A DNA stretch of 33,267 bases from an uncultured Ruminococcus sp. (GCA_902764235.1 CACWVH010000005.1:1-33267), one strand, 5' to 3'; positions 9,366 to 17,646 are shown, counted from the stretch's first letter. Translations and numbers: made by a program. Notes: generated by a model from the sequence alone, not told the origin.

Positions 9366-10580
9366 TTATTTCAGAAGATCAGCAAGACGCTTATTGATCT
9401 CATCAAGGAATGTTTCACTGTCAACCTTAGTCTTATTCTCAAGTGAAGAAAGTACATAGAGGTCTCCTGTCATAATACCATCCTCGATAGTATCAATAGT
9501 TGCTTTTTCAAGACTATCAGCAAAGACAGTAAGCTTATCATTATTATCAAGCTCGCCTCTTTTGCGCAGAGCACCGCTCCATGCAAAAATAGTGGCAACA
9601 GAATTGGTTGAAGTTGACTCACCCTTGAGATATTTGTAATAATGACGCTGAACGGTACCGTGGGCAGCCTCATATTCATATATCCCATCCGGAGAAACAA
9701 GGACTGATGTCATCATAGCCAGTGAACCGAATGCAGTTGCAACCATATCTGACATAACATCGCCATCATAGTTCTTGCAAGCCCATATATACCCACCGTC
9801 AGAGCGGACAACTCTTGCAACAGCGTCATCAATAAGAGTGTAGAAATATGTAATACCTGCTGTATCGAATTTATCCTTATATTCGTTTTCAAATATTTCA
9901 TTGAAAATGTCCTTGAAACGATGATCGTATTTCTTGGAAATCGTATCCTTTGTAGCAAACCAGAGATCCTGTTTTTTATCAAGAGCAAAATTGAAGCAGG
10001 CTCTTGCAAAGCTTCCTATACTCTTGTCAACATTATGCAGACCCTGAATTATGCCGTCTGTTCCATTGAACTCATGGATAAGCTGTCTTGTTTCATTACC
10101 ATCTTTGTCTGTAACTACAAGCTCAGCCTTGCTGCCGTCAGAAACAACCATCTCAGTGTTCTTATATACATCACCATAAGCATGACGGGCAATAGTAATA
10201 GGCTTTTTCCATGTTGAGATATAAGGAGTAATACCCTTGACAAGAATCGGTGTTCTGAAAACAGTACCGTCAAGAATAGCACGGATCGTTCCGTTAGGTG
10301 ATTTCCACATCTGAGTAAGATTATACTCCTTAACACGCTCAGCATTGGGCGTTATAGTTGCGCATTTAACTGCAACACCATATTTCTTAGTAGCCTCAGC
10401 ACTGTCTACAGTAACCTGATCCTTTGTTTTTTCTCTGTTTTCAAGTCCGAGATCATAATATTCACTTTTAAGGTCTACAAAAGGAAGAATAAGCTTATCC
10501 TTGATCATTTTCCAGAGAACCCTGGTCATCTCATCTCCGTCCATTTCGACAATAGGCGTTGTCATAAGAATTTTATCCAT
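9366..10580 (-). CDS. icd: NADP-dependent isocitrate dehydrogenase, eukaryotic-like type
   Basis: The enzyme oxidises isocitrate to 2-oxoglutarate with CO2 release and NADPH formation. The 404-residue protein belongs to the homodimeric type II family that includes human IDH1, not the E. coli type. [10 protein letters not shown] and ARHAYGD are present. With the start at 10580, substrate residues fall at Ser94, Arg100, Arg109 and Arg132, the same numbers as in human IDH1, so the N-terminus aligns without gaps. This supports ATG 10580 (GAAAGGA upstream) over the ATG at 10598, which has no good ribosome site. It lies 98 bp after acn on the same strand. With aconitase it forms a path to 2-oxoglutarate and glutamate. 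No citrate synthase is in the window. Confidence 0.96.
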   Translation of the reverse strand: MDKILMTTPIVEMDGDEMTRVLWKMIKDKLILPFVDLKSEYYDLGLENREKTKDQVTVDSAEATKKYGVAVKCATITPNAERVKEYNLTQMWKSPNGTIRAILDGTVFRTPILVKGITPYISTWKKPITIARHAYGDVYKNTEMVVSDGSKAELVVTDKDGNETRQLIHEFNGTDGIIQGLHNVDKSIGSFARACFNFALDKKQDLWFATKDTISKKYDHRFKDIFNEIFENEYKDKFDTAGITYFYTLIDDAVARVVRSDGGYIWACKNYDGDVMSDMVATAFGSLAMMTSVLVSPDGIYEYEAAHGTVQRHYYKYLKGESTSTNSVATIFAWSGALRKRGELDNNDKLTVFADSLEKATIDTIEDGIMTGDLYVLSSLENKTKVDSETFLDEINKRLADLLK

Positions 10581-10632
10581 ATTTTCCATTCCTTTCATTT
10601 ATTTTTTCTGATAATGAAATATGTTATAATTC

Positions 10633-10666
10633 TTAAAAGGCAGAGTAAAAAAACACTGCCTTTTAA
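10633..10666 (-). terminator. Attenuator-like hairpin between acn and icd
   Basis: An 11-bp stem (10633-10643 with 10656-10666) places GGCAG/CTGCC at its core. On the minus strand the right arm ends CTGCCTTTTAAG, so a short U-run follows the GC-rich part. It starts about 13 bp after the acn stop. It may end part of the acn transcripts or lower icd expression. The symmetric sequence could also work on the plus strand. Confidence 0.5.
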
Positions 10667-10678
10667 AATCATTATAAA

Positions 10679-12613
10679 TCAGCTGTTATTTCTTGTATAG
10701 TCAAGCAGACCGCCTGCAAGAATGATATCTCTTGTTCTGTCAGTAAGCTCACAAAGAACGGGCATTTCCTTGCCGTTTGTTTTATTTACAAGAACAAGCT
10801 CTTCTTTACCATCTGAGATAAGCTGGCGGACATCCGGCAGCGAAAGCTCGTCGCCCTCATTTATGCAGTCATAATCTGACTCGTTAACAAAAGTAAGAGG
10901 AAGAATACCAGCGTTAACAAGATTAGCTCTGTGAATTCTTGCAAAGGATTTAACAACGACTGCTTTTACACCAAGATAAAGAGGAGCAAGAGCAGCATGC
11001 TCACGCGAGCTTCCCTGACCGTAGTTTACACCGCCGACGATAATGCTTGCACCGAGTTTCTTTGCTCTCTCCGGAAAATCCTTATCACAAACAGTGAAGC
11101 AATGCTGTGAAATAGCAGGAATATTTGAACGCAGCGGAAGAATCTTTGCACCTGCGGGCATGATATGGTCGGTTGTAATGTTGTCGCCAACTTTGAGAGA
11201 ACAGGGAACATCAATGCTTTCAGCAAGGGGAGCTGTGTCAGGATACGGCTTGATATTAGGACCTCTGAGCACTTCTACGCTGTCCATTTCTTCAACAGAC
11301 GCAGGAGCAATAACCATGTTATCATTAAACTCGAACTTTTCAGGGAGCGGAATATCAATTGCATCACCAAGAGTTCTCGGATCTGTAAATACACCGGTCA
11401 GTGCGGAAGCAGCTGCTGTTTCGGGACTTACAAGGTAAATCTGTCCGTCACGTGTACCGCTTCTGCCTTCAAAATTACGATTGAAGGTTCTGAGAGAAAT
11501 ACCCTTACTGTTGGGAGACTGACCCATACCAATGCACGGACCACAGGCACATTCAAGAATTCTTGCGCCTGCCTCAATAATATCAGCAAGAGCACCGTTT
11601 CTTGCAAGCATATTGTAAACCTGCTTGGAACCCGGAGCAATAGTGAGGCTGACATTAGGAGCGACTGTTTTGCCTTTAAGGATAGCAGCTACTCTCATAA
11701 GATCGAGATAAGAAGAGTTTGTACATGAACCGATACAAACCTGATCTATTTTCTGAGGACCGATTTCCTCAATTGTCTTGATATTATCAGGACTATGAGG
11801 ACATGCAGCCGCAGGAACAAGCTTTGAAAGATCTATATCAATAACTTCATCGTAAACTGCATCTGAATCAGCAGAAAGCTCTGTCCAGTCTTCTTCACGA
11901 CCCTGAGCCTTCATAAATTCCTTTGTAATTTCATCTGATGGGAAAACAGAAGTTGTTGCACCAAGCTCTGCACCCATATTAGTAATAGTTGCTCTTTCAG
12001 GAACAGTAAGTGTTTTTACACCTTCTCCGCCATATTCGACTATTTTACCGACGCCGCCCTTAACAGACATTATTCTGAGAACTTCAAGAATAATATCCTT
12101 AGCAGATACCCACGGCTGGAGCTTTCCGGTCAGATTAATTCTGACCATTCTGGGCATGGAAATATAATAAGCACCTCCGCCCATAGCAACTGCAACATCA
12201 AGACCGCCTGCACCGATTGCAAGCATACCGATTCCGCCTCCTGTGGGGGTATGGCTGTCTGAGCCGATAAGCGTTTTGCCGGGTTTGCCGAAGCGTTCAA
12301 GATGAACCTGATGACAGATACCATTTCCTGGTCTTGAAAAATAAATACCGTGTTTTTTGCAGACAGACTGAATAAAACGATGGTCATCAGCGTTTTCAAA
12401 ACCTGTCTGAAGAGTATTATGATCGATATAAGCGACACTTTTTTCAGTTTTAACTCTGGGAACACCAATAGCCTCAAATTCAAGATAAGCCATTGTTCCT
12501 GTGGCGTCCTGTGTAAGAGTCTGATCAATTTTAAGACCCACCTCACTGCCGACAGTCATTTCACCGCTTAATAAGTGAGCCTTGATGATTTTTTGAGCAA
12601 TAGTATAGCCCAT
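10679..12613 (-). CDS. acn: Aconitate hydratase, Aquifex-type
   Basis: Aconitase isomerises citrate to isocitrate using a [4Fe-4S] cluster. The 644-residue protein is of the short bacterial 'Aquifex-type' class, shorter than AcnA of about 890 residues. Cluster ligands are Cys297 (IGSCTNSS), Cys357 and Cys360 (CACGPCIG). SDSHTPTGGG (118-126) and the swivel-domain GSSREHAAL are present. The ATG at 12613 has AGGAGGAAGG upstream. A strong promoter lies 46-74 bp before it. It is followed by icd, so the two genes make the aconitase-IDH arm of an incomplete oxidative TCA path, typical of anaerobic Clostridia needing 2-oxoglutarate. Confidence 0.96.
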   Translation of the reverse strand: MGYTIAQKIIKAHLLSGEMTVGSEVGLKIDQTLTQDATGTMAYLEFEAIGVPRVKTEKSVAYIDHNTLQTGFENADDHRFIQSVCKKHGIYFSRPGNGICHQVHLERFGKPGKTLIGSDSHTPTGGGIGMLAIGAGGLDVAVAMGGGAYYISMPRMVRINLTGKLQPWVSAKDIILEVLRIMSVKGGVGKIVEYGGEGVKTLTVPERATITNMGAELGATTSVFPSDEITKEFMKAQGREEDWTELSADSDAVYDEVIDIDLSKLVPAAACPHSPDNIKTIEEIGPQKIDQVCIGSCTNSSYLDLMRVAAILKGKTVAPNVSLTIAPGSKQVYNMLARNGALADIIEAGARILECACGPCIGMGQSPNSKGISLRTFNRNFEGRSGTRDGQIYLVSPETAAASALTGVFTDPRTLGDAIDIPLPEKFEFNDNMVIAPASVEEMDSVEVLRGPNIKPYPDTAPLAESIDVPCSLKVGDNITTDHIMPAGAKILPLRSNIPAISQHCFTVCDKDFPERAKKLGASIIVGGVNYGQGSSREHAALAPLYLGVKAVVVKSFARIHRANLVNAGILPLTFVNESDYDCINEGDELSLPDVRQLISDGKEELVLVNKTNGKEMPVLCELTDRTRDIILAGGLLDYTRNNS

Positions 12614-12658
12614 GATCCTTCCTCCTTAATATATATATTACAATAAGTATGCATATCT

Positions 12659-12687
12659 ATTATCCCTTAAAATGAATAATTTGTCAA
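12659..12687 (-). promoter_or_regulatory. Sigma-A promoter for acn-icd
   Basis: Reading leftward, TTGACA (12682-12687), a 17-bp spacer and GATAAT (12659-12664) form a near-consensus sigma-A promoter. The predicted transcript start is about 40 nt before the acn ATG. The hexamers and spacing equal those of the valS promoter in this window. The rest of the 383-bp gap 12614-12996 holds AT-rich sequence, the divergent promoter and the structured leader described separately. Confidence 0.85.
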
Positions 12688-12794
12688 TCTTTTTATGCAA
12701 AATAACCTACAAAAATAATTGAAAGTCTCTTATTTGACCAATAAAAACATGATTATATTATTATTACTTAAAATAATATAAAATTTTTTAATTG

Positions 12795-12826
12795 TTGACT
12801 TGCATTTTTCCGATCTTTGTTATAAT
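12795..12826 (+). promoter_or_regulatory. Promoter of the microprotein-rpiR-flavoprotein unit
   Basis: A consensus -10 TATAAT (12821-12826) carries the extended TG motif (TGT-TATAAT). Upstream are TTGACT (12795-12800, 20-bp spacer) and an overlapping TTGCAT (12800-12805, 15-bp spacer). Neither spacer is ideal, but the extended -10 makes a start near 12833 likely. It diverges from the acn promoter. Confidence 0.7.
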
Positions 12827-12841
12827 ATTTTATTTAGCAAA

Positions 12842-12970
12842 AGCGAACTTCAGATAATAAGCGCAGGGCATTAAACATATTCCGTTACTCCTGATTTTCA
12901 GAATTTAATGTTCATAGGCTTTGCAGACTTATTAATATACTGAACGGCTGAATGCTCATTACATAAGCAT
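12842..12970 (+). ncRNA. Candidate structured leader RNA (unassigned)
   Basis: Directly after a strong promoter the sequence can fold into one long, interrupted hairpin. Nested pairings are AGC 12842-12844/GCT 12947-12949, TTCAG 12849-12853/CTGAA 12940-12944, AATAAG 12856-12861/CTTATT 12928-12933, GCA 12863-12865/TGC 12922-12924, CATTAAA 12869-12875/TTTAATG 12904-12910 and CTGA 12891-12894/TCAG 12898-12901. A second small hairpin ATGCT/AGCAT closes at 12952-12970. The overall form, a rod with a central bubble, recalls 6S RNA, but no terminator follows and the next feature is a ribosome-binding site. It may be a cis-regulatory leader. I matched no known riboswitch core. Pairing was found by eye only. 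Confidence 0.4.
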
Positions 12971-12996
12971 AACTAAAAGAACGGAGTTGAACGGTT

Positions 12997-13101
12997 TTGT
13001 TTAAAAACAGGAAGCTGATTATCAGAATAACAGCAATTGTACTTTGTATACTTATTGTACTCAGCGTTTTTTCTATTCTTTTTGCAACTATTAATTTCTG
13101 A
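12997..13101 (+). CDS. 34-residue single-pass membrane microprotein
   Basis: A TTG start at 12997 opens a 34-codon frame that ends at TGA 13099-13101. The peptide has a basic N-terminus (FKNRKLIIR) and then one hydrophobic helix of about 22 residues. A GGAG site (12983-12986) lies 10 nt upstream. This layout is that of small conserved Firmicute membrane proteins such as Prli42 or DUF4044. Prli42 in Listeria anchors the stressosome, but assignment to that family is a guess from size and shape. It lies about 50 bp before rpiR and after the foldable leader, so it is probably translated from the same mRNA. Confidence 0.5.
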   Translation: MFKNRKLIIRITAIVLCILIVLSVFSILFATINF

Positions 13102-13152
13102 TGATCTTAGTAAAAAAATGACTATAATAAAAAGAACAGGGGATTATTAATA

Positions 13153-14028
13153 ATGAACTTACTGTCACTTATCAATGAAAGAATGTCAAAATTTTCCAAA
13201 GGTCAGAAGCTTATAGCAAACTTTATCACAGAGCATTATGACAAAGCAGCTTTTATGACTGCTTCAAAGCTCGGAACCACAGTCGGCGTCAGTGAATCTA
13301 CCGTTGTACGCTTCGCAACAGAGCTTGGTTATGACGGTTATCCGAAAATGCAGAAAGCAATGCAGGAAATGATCAGGGATAAGCTTACCTCGATCCAAAG
13401 AATAGAAGTTACAAAAAACCGGTTCGGAAATGAAAATGTTCTTTCAAATGTTCTTAACCAGGATATAGAAAAAATAAGAAAGACTATGGAAGAAACGTCG
13501 AAGGACGATTTCAAGAGCTCTGTAAAAGCAATTGCAGGTGCAAAAACCATATATATTTTTGCAGTAAGAAGCTCAGCAGCATTGGCGTCCTTTTTAGGTT
13601 ACTATTATTCATTGATTTTTGATAACGTAAAGGTTATAAGTAATTACGGTGAAACAGAAATATATGAGCAGCTGTTCAGAATTTCAGAAAACGATGTTAT
13701 CATCGGAATAAGCTTTCCCAGATATTCAAACGCTGCTGTAAAGGCAATGTCCTTTGCAAAGAGAAGGGGTGCAAAGGTTATAGCCTTGACAGATAGTATG
13801 ACAAGTCCTCTCTGTGAAATGTCCGACTATGTTCTTATCGCAAAAAGCGATATGGCATCCATTGTCGACTCTCTCGTAGCACCTTTGAGTATGATAAATG
13901 CTCTTATTGTTGCAACTGTAATAGAGCTTGACGGAATTGTCGAAGAAACCTTTACAAAGCTTGAATCCATATGGGAAGAATATGATGTATACAGAAACAA
14001 CAGAGAGGATGAAACAGTTGAGCAGTGA
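13153..14028 (+). CDS. MurR/RpiR-family transcriptional regulator
   Basis: The 291-residue protein has an N-terminal RpiR-type helix-turn-helix (about residues 1-75; the recognition region includes GVSESTVVRFATELGYDGYP). A C-terminal SIS domain (about 125-265) binds phosphosugars in this family, which regulates sugar-phosphate, amino-sugar or cell-wall sugar catabolism. No sugar gene is adjacent, so its target is unknown. The ATG at 13153 has AGGGG about 10 nt upstream. Its 3' end overlaps the next gene by 20 bp, pointing to translational coupling with the flavoprotein. Confidence 0.92.
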   Translation: MNLLSLINERMSKFSKGQKLIANFITEHYDKAAFMTASKLGTTVGVSESTVVRFATELGYDGYPKMQKAMQEMIRDKLTSIQRIEVTKNRFGNENVLSNVLNQDIEKIRKTMEETSKDDFKSSVKAIAGAKTIYIFAVRSSAALASFLGYYYSLIFDNVKVISNYGETEIYEQLFRISENDVIIGISFPRYSNAAVKAMSFAKRRGAKVIALTDSMTSPLCEMSDYVLIAKSDMASIVDSLVAPLSMINALIVATVIELDGIVEETFTKLESIWEEYDVYRNNREDETVEQ

Positions 14029-15250
14029 ACGAACTGTAATAATCGGAGCAGGTGCAGCCGGAATGATGGCAGGCATCTTCTCAGCACAAAGCGGTAAGGA
14101 AACAATAATTATAGAAAAAAATAAGAGACCGGGCAGAAAGCTATATATTACTGGAAAAGGCAGATGCAATGTCTGTAATAATTGTGATGAAAAAACCGTT
14201 ATTGCAAATGCACCGACTAACGGAAGATTCCTTTTTAGTGCATTGAATGCTTTTTCGCCTGAAGATACTATCAGATTTTTTGAAAAACACGGATGTCCTT
14301 TAAAAACTGAAAGAGGCAACCGTGTTTTTCCGGTATCAGATAAAGCAGGAGATATTGTTGATACCTTGCTTTATACAGTTAAAGATTCAGGATGCAAAAT
14401 GAAAAATGCTGTCGTTGAGGATATTATTATTGAAGAAAATAAAATAACCGGAGTAGTATTATCCGATAAAAGCGTGATAGAGTGTAACAAGCTTATAGTA
14501 GCAACCGGGGGAAAATCATATCCGCTGACAGGTTCAACAGGAGACGGATATCGTTTCTCAGAGAAAGCCGGTCATACTATAATACCGTTGAGACCTTCAC
14601 TTGTTCCTATCGAAACAGCTGAGCATACCGGCTATGATTCAGAAGGTCTGCTTTTAAAGAATGTTTCTGTCCGATTGATTGATTCATTCAAAAATAACAA
14701 ATGTATTTATAACGATTTCGGTGAGCTTGAGCTTCACCGTTACGGCTTGTCAGGAGCAATAATAAGAAGTGCCTCCGCTCATATGAAAAATATGGAATCC
14801 GGAAGGTATAAGATAGAAATAGATCTTAAGCCAGCTTTAGATGAAAAAACTCTTGACGCAAGATTATTAAGAGAAATAAATAATAATCACACAGGGATAT
14901 ATGCAGATGTCATATCAACTCTTCTGCCGAGGGCTTTTGTAAGTGATTTTATACAAATAAGCGGAATACCTGATAACAGAAGAAACAGCGAGATTACTAA
15001 GGAAGAGCGCCGCAGGATCATTGAAACATTAAAGGGATACGAAAGAACTGTAACAGGATTCCGTCCCATCGAAGAAGCAATTGTCACTTCCGGAGGAATC
15101 AGTGTTAAAGAAATAGATCCGAAAACAATGCAGTCTAAACTAATTAACGGTCTGTATTTTGCAGGTGAAGTAATTGATGTTGATTGTTACACAGGAGGTT
15201 TTAACCTGCAAACAGCATTTTCCACCGGTGTGCTTGCAGCGATTTCTTAG
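14009..15250 (+). CDS. BaiN/HI0933-type FAD-dependent oxidoreductase
   Basis: The 413-residue flavoprotein belongs to the HI0933/BaiN family. The N-terminal Rossmann motif VIIGAGAAGMMAG binds FAD. GRKLYITGKGRCNVCNN and the C-terminal GEVIDVDCYTGGFNLQTAFSTG are family signatures. In one gut Clostridium BaiN takes part in bile-acid dehydroxylation, but the family is far wider and the substrate here is unknown. The start is uncertain. ATG 14009 touches its AGAGG site directly, while an in-frame TTG at 14018 has that site at a 9-nt spacing and would give a more usual short N-terminus. It overlaps the end of rpiR and is followed by a DUF6483-like gene 98 bp later. Confidence 0.9.
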   Translation: MKQLSSERTVIIGAGAAGMMAGIFSAQSGKETIIIEKNKRPGRKLYITGKGRCNVCNNCDEKTVIANAPTNGRFLFSALNAFSPEDTIRFFEKHGCPLKTERGNRVFPVSDKAGDIVDTLLYTVKDSGCKMKNAVVEDIIIEENKITGVVLSDKSVIECNKLIVATGGKSYPLTGSTGDGYRFSEKAGHTIIPLRPSLVPIETAEHTGYDSEGLLLKNVSVRLIDSFKNNKCIYNDFGELELHRYGLSGAIIRSASAHMKNMESGRYKIEIDLKPALDEKTLDARLLREINNNHTGIYADVISTLLPRAFVSDFIQISGIPDNRRNSEITKEERRRIIETLKGYERTVTGFRPIEEAIVTSGGISVKEIDPKTMQSKLINGLYFAGEVIDVDCYTGGFNLQTAFSTGVLAAIS

Positions 15251-15348
15251 GAATACATTGATTAGTAATTCAGTGCGCATTGAAGTTGAAGCTCTAAACT
15301 CAGTGTTGCTTCAGATAACGAGATATCATAAAAAGGGGGTAAGTAAAT

Positions 15349-15759
15349 ATGGGATTTCAGGACGACTGGATGCTGCGTCAGATAGAAATGATGACGAGAT
15401 TCGTTGCAAATGTTGTCTTCGGAAAAAAAGAATCCGATATTCAATATGAAATAACAGGGGATATGGAAAACAGTGATTCTTTGACACCGACTGATCTGCT
15501 TCATATAAAGCTAATGGAGATGATCCGGGAGGGCAGGTTCGGAGAAGCTGAGGACCTGCTTTTTGATAATATAGTTTACTCAGATAAATATATAGAATTA
15601 GCTTCAGATTTTTATCAAAGACTTAATCTTCTAAGTGATGAACAGCTTGAAGCAGGTGGTTTTTCACGGGAAGAAATTTACGATGGATATATTGAAATTA
15701 TGGCATTGCTCGGAGTTCCTATCGACGTTTTCGGACAGGCAGACAGAAGTGAATACTAA
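15349..15759 (+). CDS. DUF6483-like conserved protein
   Basis: The 136-residue, acidic, mostly helical protein starts MGFQDDWMLRQIEMM, and a segment LLHIKLMEMIREGRFGEAEDLLF looks like a TPR-type helical pair. It resembles the DUF6483 family of Clostridia, for which I know no function. It has no signal peptide or membrane segment and is probably cytosolic. The ATG at 15349 has AAGGGGGT upstream. It continues the rpiR-flavoprotein unit. Confidence 0.8.
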   Translation: MGFQDDWMLRQIEMMTRFVANVVFGKKESDIQYEITGDMENSDSLTPTDLLHIKLMEMIREGRFGEAEDLLFDNIVYSDKYIELASDFYQRLNLLSDEQLEAGGFSREEIYDGYIEIMALLGVPIDVFGQADRSEY

Positions 15760-15887
15760 CGATTATGCCTTATCAAACCTCAAACAGATCAATTCAGAAT
15801 TAACGAATAATTTATATTATAAATGCATATAATATTAACAGGACAGATGCATTTTAATCATTGTTTGTATTTGAGGTGAATTAAAAA

Positions 15888-16025
15888 ATGATCATATTTA
15901 TTGCAGGACTGGTAACCGGAATATGTCTCGGAGTATTCTTGATGGCTCTTTTTAATGCATCCTCGTATGCAGATGATATGTCAGAAAAAATATTCAGCGA
16001 ATCTGTCTCGCATTCTGAAAAGTAA
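15888..16025 (+). CDS. 45-residue DUF3789-like membrane protein
   Basis: The frame starts at ATG 15888 with TGAGGTG upstream and encodes 45 residues. Residues 1-22 (MIIFIAGLVTGICLGVFLMA) form one glycine-rich transmembrane helix with no basic start. A short acidic, serine-rich tail follows. It resembles the tiny DUF3789 proteins of Clostridia, whose function is unknown. A strong terminator begins 12 bp after its stop, so it closes the transcription unit that begins near 12833. Confidence 0.65.
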   Translation: MIIFIAGLVTGICLGVFLMALFNASSYADDMSEKIFSESVSHSEK

Positions 16026-16037
16026 ATATTTATTTTC

Positions 16038-16080
16038 GGCACAAGCTCATTATCGACAGCTTGTGCCTTTTATTTATGTT
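16038..16080 (+). terminator. Intrinsic terminator after the rpiR unit
   Basis: A perfect 10-bp stem (16038-16047 with 16058-16067, GGCACAAGCT/AGCTTGTGCC), a 10-nt loop and a TTTTATTTATGTT tail form a classic rightward terminator. It separates the rpiR unit from the spoIIIA operon. Confidence 0.9.
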
Positions 16081-16101
16081 CTAAAAAACAGATGTGTTAT
16101 G

Positions 16102-16107
16102 TATAAT
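16102..16107 (+). promoter_or_regulatory. Likely -10 element of the spoIIIA operon
   Basis: TATAAT lies about 16 bp before the AAGGAG site of spoIIIAA. The hexamer 17 bp upstream (TTCTAA) is a poor sigma-A -35. In Bacillus this operon is read by sigma-E in the mother cell, but the match here to a sigma-E -10 is only partial. The position suits a promoter; the sigma factor is unresolved. Confidence 0.5.
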
Positions 16108-16177
16108 ATAGCAAAGTAAAAATAAGGAGTGGTACAAAACGGAAAATAATACAGAAAGCTTTGACGAGGCGGCAAGG

Positions 16178-17065
16178 ATGCTGTGTAATGAATTGTCCCA
16201 GACATTATTAAAAATATCTGACAGTAAAAAATCAATGATACAGGAAATACGACTCAGATGCAGTAAGCCTATCGCCTTGACAAGCGGAAAAGAAACCTTT
16301 TTTGTTTGCAGGGACGGAAGTATTATTTATTCTCCGGGAACAAGAGCTGTAAAATGCTTAAAGCACCATATTTTTGACAGTTTCCGGAGTCTTTGCGGCT
16401 ATTCTGTTTACAGTAGACAAAGTGAGATAACAGACGGATATATTACTGCATCAAACGGATCAAGAATCGGAGTATGCGGCACGGCAAATATAAAAAATAA
16501 TGAGATCATATCTGTTACGGATATTACTTCAATGAACATAAGAATACCAAGACAGATAACAGGAGTCTCAAATGAGCTTTTTGTCAAGCTTTTTCCTATA
16601 AACGGAGGAATACTGATTGCAGGTGCTCCCACAACCGGAAAAACGACATTACTCAGAGATATTGCCGTAAATGTATCCACCGGAAACGGCTGTAGGATAA
16701 TGAGAACCGCTGTTATTGATGAAAGGGGGGAATTGTCAGGAGGTAACAAAGGAAAAATAGACTTAGGACTTTCTGATATCTTCACCGGATATCCGAAATC
16801 TGTTGGAATAATGCAGTCCATAAGATCGTTTTCTCCTCAGTTGATTATATGTGATGAAGTGGGAACTGATAAAGATGCTGAGGCTATTATGAAAGGTGCA
16901 AATGCAGGGGCATATATTATCGCTACAATTCATGCCGGAAGTGTCGATGAACTCGTTCGCAGACCTCAGACAAAAAAACTGATATCAACAGGTGCATTCA
17001 AAAGTATAGTAATGCTTGATTCAAGCGATAAGCCAGGCAAGATCAAAGAAATAATCAGATTTTAG
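16178..17065 (+). CDS. spoIIIAA: Stage III sporulation protein AA (secretion-type ATPase)
   Basis: SpoIIIAA is the cytoplasmic ATPase of the SpoIIIA-SpoIIQ channel and resembles VirB11/GspE secretion ATPases. The 295-residue form shows QEIRLRCSKP near the start, Walker A GAPTTGKTT at 149-157, VIDERGEL and IICDEVGTD. The start is doubtful. ATG 16178 has only GAGG 8 nt upstream. The same frame extends 13 codons to an ACG at 16139-16141 that sits 9 nt after a perfect AAGGAG (16124-16129). The extra residues (FDEAARML) resemble the N-terminus seen in many homologues. The ACG could be a rare start codon or a mutated ATG. It is the first gene of an eight-gene operon. Confidence 0.93.
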   Translation: MLCNELSQTLLKISDSKKSMIQEIRLRCSKPIALTSGKETFFVCRDGSIIYSPGTRAVKCLKHHIFDSFRSLCGYSVYSRQSEITDGYITASNGSRIGVCGTANIKNNEIISVTDITSMNIRIPRQITGVSNELFVKLFPINGGILIAGAPTTGKTTLLRDIAVNVSTGNGCRIMRTAVIDERGELSGGNKGKIDLGLSDIFTGYPKSVGIMQSIRSFSPQLIICDEVGTDKDAEAIMKGANAGAYIIATIHAGSVDELVRRPQTKKLISTGAFKSIVMLDSSDKPGKIKEIIRF

Positions 17066-17075
17066 GAATGATTGT

Positions 17076-17585
17076 ATGTTAATGAAACTAACAGGCTTTG
17101 TTTTAATTATTCTATGCGGTGGTTCAGCTGGATTATATATTTCAAAAAGGATAGGGGAGAAAACCGAGTTTATATCTCAGTATATCTCATTTCTTACACA
17201 AGCTGAGGCAATGATAACCTTTGCCGGTTCGGATATAAGATACATTCTGAATAATGTAAAATCCATACCTCTGATGGATCATATGATAAACGATACACTT
17301 GATTATCTGAACAATAATTATGATTTCTGTTCAGCCTGGGAAAAATCTGTTCATGCAGCTTATAGCAGAAAAGAGTTTGAAAAAGAGGATCTGTCACTGC
17401 TGCTTGCTTTTGGAGTGGGCTTTGGTGAACAGGGTACCGATGAAGAAATACTTAAAATCAAACTAAACATATCAAATGTTTCTGAAAGGCTGAAAATCAG
17501 AAAAAATGATAATGAAACAAAAATGAAGCTGTACAAAACTCTTGGCACATTTTCGGGAGCTATTATCGCTGTATTGCTTGTCTGA
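17076..17585 (+). CDS. spoIIIAB: Stage III sporulation protein AB
   Basis: The 169-residue protein has an N-terminal transmembrane helix (about 5-22) containing the family's Gly-rich GGSAGLYIS. A helical cytoplasmic domain resembling the GspF fold and a C-terminal hydrophobic segment follow. SpoIIIAB is a membrane platform component of the feeding-tube channel. The ATG at 17076 has AGGA 8 nt upstream, within 10 bp of the spoIIIAA stop; an in-frame ATG two codons later is an alternative. Length agrees with the Bacillus protein (about 171). Confidence 0.93.
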   Translation: MLMKLTGFVLIILCGGSAGLYISKRIGEKTEFISQYISFLTQAEAMITFAGSDIRYILNNVKSIPLMDHMINDTLDYLNNNYDFCSAWEKSVHAAYSRKEFEKEDLSLLLAFGVGFGEQGTDEEILKIKLNISNVSERLKIRKNDNETKMKLYKTLGTFSGAIIAVLLV

Positions 17586-17646
17586 GCAGAACAGATGTAA
17601 CAGATACACATGATGAACAAAAAAAGCCTGAATAACGGTGGTTGAA

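Noticed and set aside
11165..11728. 187-codon rightward frame
   Set aside because: It lies wholly antisense to the well-supported aconitase gene and shows no family signature.
12833..12996. Known riboswitch (TPP, SAM, FMN, cobalamin, ZTP, THF, c-di-AMP)
   Set aside because: No conserved core of these classes was visible by eye; the element is left as an unassigned structure.
13726..14319. 197-codon leftward frame
   Set aside because: It is antisense to rpiR and the flavoprotein, Cys- and Ser-rich with no motif, and has no ribosome site.
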